From contig JBDODL010000002.1 in the NCBI GenBank assembly GCA_040357525.1, forward strand, positions 1 through 20,841: a DNA stretch of 20,841 nt, written 5' to 3'. Shown here in pieces: positions 8,709 to 16,137 of this stretch; positions within the stretch are counted from its first letter, which is position 1, and the number at the start of each line of letters is the position of its first letter. The notes under the pieces are model-generated. The model saw only the letters and a program-made list of their open reading frames with translations, did not search any database and had not been told where the DNA came from. The position numbers and the translations under genes are program-made. Source of the DNA: Bonamia ostreae. Lineage: Eukaryota; Endomyxa: Ascetosporea; Ascetosporea; Haplosporida.

Positions 8709-10031
8709 GTGATAAGAAGACGTAAACTTGTTAGAGTTAATAGACCTTTTTTAATTACTTATAAAAATTTTTCTTGAAAAAAATATTTTTTTATTAAAAA
8801 TTCTTGTTTTAATCCAATTTTATATAATTGTATTAATAATAATTTTTTAAAAACTCTTGCAAGATTTCATTCCTGTGATTTTTCGATAAAAAATGATCCT
8901 TCTTTTTTAGTCAATAGTGCTTCTTATATCGATACTTCTTATTACTTTTATTCTAATAATTTTTTTTTATTTTCGAGACTAGTAAAAACTCTTCTTTGTA
9001 GAAGATTAAATTGGGTAAAGGTTCGTAAGATTTCTAATTATTTTATAAGAGGTTCATTGCCTGTAAGGTTTATAAAAAAATCTTATTTTTTTAATTATAT
9101 AAATAAAATAAATTATTTATACTGTAAATGATCTGGCAAATATTCTATAAGATCTTTTAATTTTTCTAGATTTAGGGAATATTTTCTATTTTCTAATAAA
9201 AATTATTTACCTTTTAAACGTACTCCTTATCATTTAAAAATTTCTTTCTATAATGAAAGAAGGCTTACTTTCTTTTTTAACTTAAGAAAGTTTATATTGT
9301 CTTCTCTTTTTTATAAGGGAGGTGTTTTCTTTCTCTTTAATTATAAAAAGTTTTTACGTAATTTTCTTCCAATAAGTCTTAAAAGAAGTCTTAAGAGGTT
9401 GAGAAATTCTTTATCTTTTAATACCGAAACTCTTTTTTATCTATCCTTACAAAAGGATTTTAGGTTTTTATTTAAATACTTTTATAGAAGAAATTTTGGT
9501 TATTTTTTTAAACGTTATTTTAAATTTAGGAAAGTTATTAGAAGGCCTCGTTATAAAAAGTTTTTAATATTTTATTATAGGGATTTATTTTTTTATTCAA
9601 AAAAAATATATTTTCTTGATTCTTTAATTTCTAGGAATATTTTACAAAATTTTATAAATAAGAATGTTATTTTTCTCCCAAATTATTTTATAAAATTTAA
9701 TAAATCTTTTTTATATTTTCCAAACACTTTTTTATTTAGTTATTCTGGTAGAAGAAGTTATTATAGAAATTTTTATTTATCTTTACATGGTCCAATAATT
9801 TTAAATCTTTTTTTAATTTATTATCTATTTATTAAAAATAATTTTTTTTTTGATTTATCTGAAAATGTAGGGGTTTCTAATATGTTAAATTTTTATGTGG
9901 TTTCTTATTTTCTTAATAAATCTTTTTATTATTTCGGGTCTAGTTATTTTTTAAAAAATGTTAGTAATGATTCTTCTAATTTTTTAACTAATTATCATTT
10001 TTTAAAATATTCTCATTTTTATGACTTATAA
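8709..10031 (+). CDS. Unidentified 440-aa very basic protein, ribosomal-protein-like
   Basis: GTG at 8709 (or ATA at 8712), open through TGA Trp codons at 8775 and 9127 to TAA at 10029-10031. It starts with VIRRRKLVRVNRP and is rich in Lys, Arg, Phe and Tyr throughout. There are dense basic patches near residues 215-235 (SLKRSLKRLRNS) and 255-285 (YFYRRNFGYFFKRYFKFRKVIRRPRYKKF). There is no convincing membrane segment until a short one near 365. This composition is typical of diverged mitochondrial ribosomal proteins such as uS3 or uS4, but no family motif is clear enough to choose one. Its end overlaps the next ATG by 11 bases, which suggests a co-transcribed pair. Confidence 0.65.
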
Positions 10032-10767
10032 AAAAATATCTTTTAAACTTAAAATTAAACCTTCTTTTAAGTATTGTTTTCGATTAAAACGTTTTTATAA
10101 AGTTCATTATATTTTTAATAAATCTAAATTGTTTACTTCACTTTCATATAAAGTTTTTCCAAAACCCTTTTTTAATAAAACTACTTTTTTAACTAATGAG
10201 TGTTTTAAGCTAAGTAAAACTACTTATTTTGGGTATTCTCTATATTATTTTTCTGGTAAAAAAGGTTTTTGAGTTCTTTTAAAATATATTTCTTTTTTTA
10301 AAATAAAACGTTTATTAGGTTTTATGAATGTGTATTTAGAAGGTTATCAGGTTTTTTATTTTTATCTTTGTCTTTTTACCGATGTCTTTTTTAGTTGAGA
10401 ATCAAGTACATTATTTACTAATTTTTATTTATTAAATTCTTTTCTTCTTTGAGAAAGGCGTCAACTTTTGTGGTGAGTTAGGCTTAGTTCTAAGGTATAT
10501 TATTCTTTTTATCTTCTTGGAGAAGGCCCTGTTTTTAAACGTTTAAAATATTTTTCTTTAAATAAATTAACTATTTATAGAAAAGGCCGTTTATTAAATG
10601 TTAAATGATGTCGTAATTTATTTATTAATAAACTTCCAGGGTTTTCTTTAGTTAAAAATCCTTATAATAAAATAGGTTCCTATTATTCCTTTGATGTGAA
10701 AGAATATACTTCTATATGAGGTTCATATAGTATTTCTGTAAATATAAATTATAGTGTTAAGTTTTAA
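10021..10767 (+). CDS. Basic 248-aa protein, possibly ribosomal protein uL5
   Basis: ATG at 10021, through seven or more TGA Trp codons, to TAA at 10765-10767. The N-terminal half is Lys-rich and unrecognised. The last 65 residues resemble the C-terminal half of uL5. LTIYRKGRLLNVKWCRNLF corresponds in spacing to VTLRGERMWEFFERL, KLPGF to RIRDF, and GSYYSFDVKEYTSIW to GNYSMGVREQIIFPE. uL5 binds 5S rRNA in bacterial large subunits. The match is weak and the usual final segment is missing, so another ribosomal protein is possible. It overlaps the preceding ORF by 11 bases and the start of cox3 by about 14-20. Confidence 0.6.
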
Positions 10768-11296
10768 TAATTTTTTTTTCAAATTTTCCAAATTTGCTTC
10801 TTATTTGTATGAAGTTGTTAATTTTAATAATAAAACGCTTTTTTCTTTTGGTTTAAGACTCTTTATCTTAAGTGAGTTATTAATTTTTTTAACGTTAATA
10901 CTTTCTTATTATTATTCTCTTTGTAATTTAGCTCCTTGTTTTGATATTTTTTTATTTCATTCTTCTTTTATCTTTGATTCTATAAATTTTTATTTAGGAC
11001 AATATTTTTTAATTTTTTTACTAAGTTTTTTATTATTTAGTATTAAAAATACTTGTTATATTATTTCTTCTTTTGTTATAAATAATAATTCTATTCTTTC
11101 TTTTTTTGATTATATAAATTTTGTTTTAAATATATCTCTTATTTTTATTTTTATTCAGTTTTTTGAATTTTTTTCACAGAGTTTTTGTATTTTTGATAGT
11201 AGTTTTGGGGTTTTTTTCTATGAAATTTTAGGGTTACATTGTTTTCATGTTTTTCTTGGAACTATTTTTACTATTTATGGGTTTAAAAGACTTTAA
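10754..11296 (+). CDS. cox3: Cytochrome c oxidase subunit 3, core fragment (helices 3-6)
   Basis: GTG at 10754 (ATT 10748 and ATA 10751 are alternatives) to TAA at 11294-11296, 180 aa, against about 260 normally. FGLRLFILSELLIF (about 31-44) matches the LRYGMILFIVSEVMFF start of helix 3, and SLCNLAP matches HSSLAP. Near the end, FQFFEF, FDSSFGVFFYEILGLHCFHVFLGTIF matches the FQxxEY...[23 protein letters not shown] region covering helix 6. The protein then stops at GFKRL, exactly before helix 7. Helices 1 and 2 are not recognisable either. The helix-7 piece is at 14379-14507. Subunit 3 is part of the cytochrome oxidase core in the inner membrane. The piece may be joined at the RNA level or act as a separate polypeptide. 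Confidence 0.85.
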   Translation: MLSFNNFFFKFSKFASYLYEVVNFNNKTLFSFGLRLFILSELLIFLTLILSYYYSLCNLAPCFDIFLFHSSFIFDSINFYLGQYFLIFLLSFLLFSIKNTCYIISSFVINNNSILSFFDYINFVLNISLIFIFIQFFEFFSQSFCIFDSSFGVFFYEILGLHCFHVFLGTIFTIYGFKRL

Positions 11297-11304
11297 TAAA
11301 AATT

Positions 11305-11991
11305 ATGAATTATAGTAGTACTTTTTTTAATTGATTATTTAGGAAATATAAGGTTATTTCAAACCATAAGGCTTTTAAAATTTTTATACAAATTTTTATG
11401 TTTTTTTGTAAATATTTAAATAAGTTAACTTTTGTTGCAATTACTGTTTTACTGGTTAGCGGGGTATGGAAAGAGTTGTCTGAATTTAGGATCTATATTT
11501 TTATTGTAAAGTATTTAAAAATTTTTCTTTTAAAAATTATTTCTGGAAGGGCTGAAGATTATTTAGTACAAGAGTGGTATCCGCGTAATAAAGATCTTTT
11601 TATTCTAGCAGCTCCTAGGGAAATTTATTTACTTTTACGCCCATATTTAAAAAAATTTTACCTGCGTTATTATGTAAAGAATAAGGGTTGCCTTCTTAGT
11701 GGTCTTTTTTTTAATCTTTGGGAGGATACTGCTGAGGGAATGTCTAGATCTTTTTGATGACAGCCATTATATTTACCAGTATATATTTGTTTTTATTCTT
11801 ATGCAATTGTTTTTGTACCCCCATATCTTATATATTTTACTATAACTCAGACTATTATTTTTCTAAAAAATTATTATATTTGAGCTAAAAAAGCTTCTTG
11901 ATATGCGGTAATAAAAAGTCTTTTAATTTTTTGTTTTCGAATTTTTTTAATATTTATGACCTGATATTTTTGAAATTATTATGTGATTTAG
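11305..11991 (+). CDS. Unidentified 228-aa membrane protein
   Basis: ATG at 11305, through TGA Trp codons (11755, 11758, 11881, 11899 and later) to TAG at 11989-11991. A hydrophobic stretch at about 41-54 is followed by a charged, better-balanced central domain (SGRAEDYLVQEWYPRNKD, LWEDTAEGMSRSF). Two or three membrane segments fill residues about 155-225. The central part uses more G and C than its neighbours, which hints at stronger constraint. No family was recognised; I see no iron-sulphur, haem or copper motif. It begins nine bases after the cox3 fragment. Confidence 0.7.
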
Positions 11992-12155
11992 AATACGCTT
12001 TATGTTATTTTTACTTTTTAGTAATAGTAATTTTTTTTCATTTCTTTATCTTTGATTTATATATATTATTACAAGTTATTATTTTTGAATATTTATTTTC
12101 TTCTATTCTTTATTTTTTATCCCTCTTTTTTTTAAAAGGTTTCGCGCTTACATAA
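11898..12155 (+). CDS. Small hydrophobic ORF, start uncertain
   Basis: Open frame from TTG at 11898 to TAA at 12153-12155 (85 codons), with no internal ATG. Its first 30 codons overlap the preceding gene in another frame, so the true start is probably an ATA or ATT near 11950-11990. The non-overlapping part encodes about 55 residues with two membrane-spanning stretches, ending FLKGFALT. No family was recognised. It could be a small respiratory subunit or a fragment of a broken gene. Confidence 0.4.
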   Translation: MICGNKKSFNFLFSNFFNIYDLIFLKLLCDLEYALCYFYFLVIVIFFHFFIFDLYILLQVIIFEYLFSSILYFLSLFFLKGFALT

Positions 12156-12187
12156 TTATTTTCTTTAAATTAATTTTTTATCTTTTC

Positions 12188-12547
12188 ATGATATTATTAA
12201 CTATTTTTATTTTTTATCTTCTTTATATTTATTTGATGGAATTTTATTTTGACCCTTGTATATATTTTGCTACTATTCTTTTTCTTTTGAAATATTATAT
12301 TCTTATATACTTAATTACCTTTTTTATTCATTTTAAAGAATCCTTTAAATCAGTAATGTTTACCATTTTCTTTTATTATTTTAAATTTATTATTTCACTT
12401 AGAGTTTTTATTATTAATTTTCCTATAAATCCTAAATATTTAGCTTTTAAGAAATTTATATTTACTCGATGAGTTCAGGAAAGTATATTTATTTTCTTCT
12501 ATGGTATGTTTACTTCAATAGGTTATGATATTATGCGCTTTAATTAA
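12188..12547 (+). CDS. Unidentified 119-aa membrane protein
   Basis: ATG at 12188, one TGA Trp at 12470, TAA at 12545-12547. About three hydrophobic segments are followed by a more polar tail, FTRWVQESIFIFFYGMF. The tail faintly recalls the WWRDVxREST segment that joins helix 2 to helix 3 in COX3, which is missing from the cox3 core fragment. This resemblance is too weak to name the gene. It sits between another small membrane ORF and the ORF ahead of cox1. Confidence 0.55.
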
Positions 12548-12641
12548 TATTTTTAATATTGTCCTATTTTCTCTTTAAGAATATTTTTACTTTAAAAAAA
12601 TTCCTTTGTATATTATTGATAAATTTAATCGTGTTTTTGTA

Positions 12642-12848
12642 ATGCCTTTAATTCGTTGAAATCTTTTTTATTTTAATATGAGTCTTTTAATAAATAATTT
12701 ATTAATATGTTTGCTTTTTGATATTATTTTTGTATTTATATTTATAATGCCTTTAGTAGTAATTTTAATGGTTTATTATTTTTTTATATTATTTTATTTG
12801 TATACTTATTTAAATAGATCTATTTTTTATAATAAAAGATTAATTTAG
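12642..12848 (+). CDS. Small membrane ORF, possible C-terminal fragment of cytochrome b
   Basis: ATG at 12642 to TAG at 12846-12848 (68 aa). The frame is open from 12579, so an earlier non-ATG start is possible and would add basic residues (KFNRVFV). It has two hydrophobic helices and a basic end. The stretch RVFVMPLIRWNLF resembles the spacing of RGLTFRPLSQILFW, which begins the helix G-H region absent from cob here. That would make it a detached cob 3' piece, like the cox3 helix-7 piece, but the similarity rests on few residues. It overlaps the earliest possible cox1 start region. Confidence 0.45.
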
Positions 12849-12865
12849 TTTTTTATTTATATAAT

Positions 12866-14392
12866 ATTATTCATTCTTTTTTTAATTATATTAATTTTTT
12901 TTATTTCTTTAAATATATTTCTTCTTTAGATCATAAAAGGATTGGTTTATTATATTTATTTTTTGGTATTTTTTGTGGGTTTTTGGGAACTTATTTATCA
13001 GGTATTATACGTATTGAACTTATTTATCCATACCCTTATATTTTGAGTGGGGCTAATTTAGCTTATAATGTAGTTGTTACTGCTCATGGAATTATAATGG
13101 TTTTTTTTGCAACTATGCCAATATTTTTAGGAGGGTTTGGTAATTATTTTATTCCTTTAATGATAGGCTGTCGTGATATGTCTTTTCCTAGGTTAAATAA
13201 TATGGCTTTTTATATTCTTGTAATGTCTTTTTTCGTTTTATTGCTTTCTAGCGGTTCTTTATTAGGTTTTTTTCAAGGCCCTTCATTTGGGTGAACACTC
13301 TACCCACCCCTTTCTATTATAACACCAGGAGTTTCTTTAAATCTTTTTATTATTTCTTTACATTTAAATGGCGTTTCTTCTATTATAAATTCTATTAATA
13401 CTTTGGTAACAATACACTTCTGTTCTTCTATAGGTTTGTGACATCTTGGTTTGTTTATTTGAAGTCTTTTAATTACTTCTTATTTAGTTTTATTAGTTAT
13501 GCCTATTTTAGTTGTAGCAATTACTACTTTATTAGCCGATAATATTTTAGGAACTTGTTTTTTTATTGTTTCTGGAGGAGGTGATCCTATATTATTTCAA
13601 CATCTCTTTTGACTTTTTGGTCATCCTGAAGTATATATACTTATATTACCTTCTTTTGGGCTTGTAAGTGAATTTTTATCTGAGAGATCTAGCTCTTTAT
13701 TAATAGGTCATTTACTCATGATTTGGTCTATGCTTACTATTGGTTTATTAGGTTGTATTGTTTGAGGACATCATATGTTTACTACAGGCCTTTCTGTTGA
13801 TTCTAGTGCTTTTTTTACTATAGTTACTACTTTAATAGGTCTTCCTACAGGCCTTAAAGTTTTAATATGATTAGGTGCTTTTTTAAAAACTCCATTTAAA
13901 ATCGATATTCCAGTAGCTTTTTCTTTAGCTTTTATATTTACTTTTACTATGGGAGGTCTTACAGGTATTTGTTTAGCTCAAGCAGGCCCTGATTTAGCTT
14001 TACATGATACTCATTTTGTTGTAGCCCATTTTCATTATGTAATGGCAATCTCTATTATACATATGTTTTTTGGGGCTGTTTATAACTGGTATTTTCTCTG
14101 AACAGGTCTTCAATATAATCATTCTTATGCCTGAGCTCATTTCTTAAGTTTTTTTATCGGAACTCACTTAATATTTTTTCCAATGCATTTTGCTGGGTTA
14201 TTAGGAATGCAGCGCAGGGTTGCGGAATATTATTTTTCTTTTTATATCTGAAATTTTTTCAGTAGTTTAGGTTTTTTTATTACTTTATTTTCTCTATTTT
14301 TCTTTATATTAGCTTTAAGCCCTCTTTTAAGGAATTTGACTCATAAACTTTGTCTTTTTTTTATATCTGGATTTCTTGATACTATCAAATAA
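12866..14392 (+). CDS. cox1: Cytochrome c oxidase subunit 1
   Basis: The frame opens at 12836 and ends with TAA at 14390-14392. There is no early ATG, so ATT at 12866 or 12869 is my best start (about 508 aa, normal length). All key residues are present, numbered from 12866. His74 in [10 protein letters not shown] and His390 in HFHYV are haem a ligands; His388 in the same motif binds haem a3. His253 and Tyr257 in GHPEVY are the CuB ligand and cross-linked tyrosine. His302-His303 in WGHHMF bind CuB. Lys331 in PTGLKV belongs to the K channel, and Asp in [12 protein letters not shown] belongs to the D channel. TGA encodes invariant Trp at several of these sites. This is the catalytic subunit of complex IV and appears fully intact, unlike cox2 and cox3. 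Confidence 0.97.
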
Positions 14393-14507
14393 ACCTCTTT
14401 TAAATTGAAGTACTTGGTATTATCATTTTTTTCAGTTTTTTTATTACTATTGAGAAATGGTTGATTTTGTTTGATTATTCTTACTTCTTTTTATATATAT
14501 TTCTTAA
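14379..14507 (+). CDS. cox3: Cytochrome c oxidase subunit 3, helix-7 fragment (split cox3)
   Basis: This frame is open from 14331, overlapping the end of cox1, and ends with TAA at 14505-14507. ATA at 14379 gives a 42-aa product. It contains WYYHFFQFFYYYWEMVDFV followed by WLFLLLFIYIS, matching the last helix of COX3 ([24 protein letters not shown]). TGA encodes the conserved Trp of VWLF (14472-14474) and others. It lies 3.1 kb downstream of the fragment carrying helices 3-6, with at least four ORFs and cox1 between. In dinoflagellates cox3 transcripts are known to be made in two pieces joined before helix 7; here the break falls in the same loop. Whether the pieces are joined is unknown. Confidence 0.72.
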
Positions 14508-14518
14508 TATTTTTATAA

Positions 14519-14785
14519 ATGTTTTACGATTATTTTTTTCCTTTTTCAAAAATGTTTAGTAAAAATTCTATGGTATTTGGTGCCGTAGGATTGAGTTCGG
14601 GTTCTTATTTATCAGGTACTTCTGATAATGTATTTTCTTCTTATGGCGAAAATATAGGCATTATTGCGAGTTTATCAAGTAATGGTAAAATATACTCTTA
14701 TAAAACTGGAAATTTATTTTCAATAGATTCAAAAAATCCTTATTTTTTTTCTATACTTAGGTATTTTTTTATATACATTAGATAA
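14519..14785 (+). CDS. Unidentified 88-aa Gly/Ser-rich protein
   Basis: ATG at 14519 to TAA at 14783-14785, with no TGA codons. A Ser/Gly-rich core (VFGAVGLSSGSYLSGTSDN, IASLSSNGKIYSYKTGN) is followed by an aromatic end. It is less hydrophobic than its neighbours, uses more G and C, and looks like a small beta-rich protein. The core has a vague likeness to part of uL2 or uS12, but no diagnostic motif is present. It starts 12 bases after the cox3 helix-7 piece, and a strong hairpin follows its stop. Confidence 0.6.
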   Translation: MFYDYFFPFSKMFSKNSMVFGAVGLSSGSYLSGTSDNVFSSYGENIGIIASLSSNGKIYSYKTGNLFSIDSKNPYFFSILRYFFIYIR

Positions 14786-14808
14786 TATATAGCTTAGGTA
14801 GCTATATA
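14786..14808. terminator. Perfect hairpin directly after the 88-aa ORF
   Basis: TATATAGCT (14786-14794) and AGCTATATA (14800-14808) form a nine-pair stem around the loop TAGGT, beginning one base after the stop codon. It could be a 3'-end-forming or processing structure. No tRNA-like fold is seen. Confidence 0.4.
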
Positions 14809-14976
14809 TTTTTATATTTTAATTTTTTTATTTATTTTTTTAAATATTTTTAAGGATTGGGACTATTTTCTTCATTTAAATAGTGGGTATATTAGCACAT
14901 TTTTTTATTACTAATATTTTTTTATTAATAGATTGGGTGGGAGTGCTATATTTAGGTTATTTATATTTTTATTACT
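14809..14976. other. Spacer with G-rich motif copy
   Basis: 168 bases without a supported gene. It contains the first, diverged copy of the ATAGTGGG motif (see 14874-14906) and a second G-rich run, GGGTGGGAGTG, near 14937. It separates the cox3/88-aa region from the 386-aa membrane ORF and probably carries transcription or processing signals. Confidence 0.4.
14874..14906 (+). promoter_or_regulatory. Conserved ATAGTGGG motif, copy 1 (diverged)
   Basis: ATTTAAATAGTGGG is followed by an AT-rich stretch and a T run. It matches the more uniform copies at 17913 and 18408, which read ATTTGAAATAGTGGG, then variable G-rich bases, then TATTTATCAA and a T run. It lies 70-100 bases upstream of the 386-aa ORF at 14977. 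A shared promoter, processing or replication element is inferred from recurrence alone. Confidence 0.4.
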
Positions 14977-16137
14977 ATGATTTTTTTTGAATTTTTAAAA
15001 TATTTGAATGATTATGTAACCAAATGGTTTAATGTTTTATTTTTATATGTTTCTTATTTTTTTATAAATAAATCTCTAGTAAGATTGATTTTAATTTCTA
15101 TCCTTTTTTGATATTGTTTTTGTATTTCAATAATAGTTTTTTTTAGTTATTTATGGCATGTTTTTTGCTTTATTTATTTTTTAGAAGTTTCTTTCTTTTT
15201 AATAAATTTTATTATTTGCAAAGCTTTATCCCTTTATTCATTATCTTTAAAACCTTTTTATTTTTTTATTTCTAAATTATTTACTTTTAAGTTTTATTTT
15301 AAGGTATGTAAGAAAATAACTTTTTTAAATTTTTTTATTATTTATTTTAGTTATTTTTTTATAGCGTTATATGATTTTATTAACTTTATTCCTTATTTAA
15401 TAATCTTTTCTTTTTATCTTTTATTTAGGTATTTTCTTGTACATCTTTCCTTTGTTTTTTCTACAACTAAACCACTTTTTCGTTTTTTAGATAGATTGTC
15501 TTTTTATATTTATTGAGAGTCTTTTTTTAATAGTAGTTTAGTTTATAAAGATATGTGTAAATTGAGTAGACATTTTCCACAAATATATCCTTTTTTATTA
15601 CTTTTTTCAAAATTTAATTCTTCTTTTTATTTTTTTCCAACTGATGAAATTATGTATATTTGGTCTTTTGAAGCATTAATACATGCGTATATAAAATTAC
15701 TAAGATTTTATCTCTTTTTTAGGCCTTTTATTATTTTTTTATATTATTTAGTCTATTTTCTTAAAATTTTATTAACTACTTTTTTTATAGTATTATTTTT
15801 ATATTTTAGTTTTTTAATTTTCCCTTATTTACCATGCTTTATTCCTAAAAATATTTTTTTCTTTTTTGAAAATATAAGTTTTTTTGAATATTTTTCTTGT
15901 TTTAATATTAAAGAATTTTTTTTAATAAATTCTTCTTTTTATATAATTTTTTTTTATGTTTCTGTCCTTATTTTTTATATTTATTTTCTCATTTTCTTCC
16001 AGTATTCTTTTTTTTTAATTTATTTTGACTTATTTTTTGTAATTTTATTAATTTTTATTTTCTTTAGTTATTATTTAATTAATTCAATCTTTCCTTTATT
16101 TTCTATCTTATTATTTAATTATTGATTATTTTCTTAA
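14977..16137 (+). CDS. Unidentified 386-aa polytopic membrane protein
   Basis: ATG at 14977, through TGA Trp codons near 15109, 15514 and 16123, to TAA at 16135-16137. Two or three membrane segments occupy the first 170 residues. A less hydrophobic middle (about 175-235, with YKDMCKLSRHF and FPTDEIMYIWSFEAL) follows, then four or more long Phe/Ile-rich helices. It does not show the signatures of any NADH dehydrogenase subunit, SDH anchor or cytochrome c maturation protein that I could recognise. Its stop is followed at once by the ATG of the repeated 558-aa gene. Its last ten codons are inside the tandem repeat unit and so recur as relics ahead of copies 2 and 3. Confidence 0.7.

Noticed and set aside
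12188-12547. 119-aa ORF as COX3 helices 1-2
   Set aside because: Resemblance is limited to W..Q.ES near the end; helix count and the N-terminal PWP motif do not fit. Kept only as something to test.
14519-14785. 88-aa ORF as uS12 or uL2
   Set aside because: Only a loose Ser/Gly and SNGK pattern is shared; the PNSALRK motif of uS12 and the conserved histidine region of uL2 are missing.
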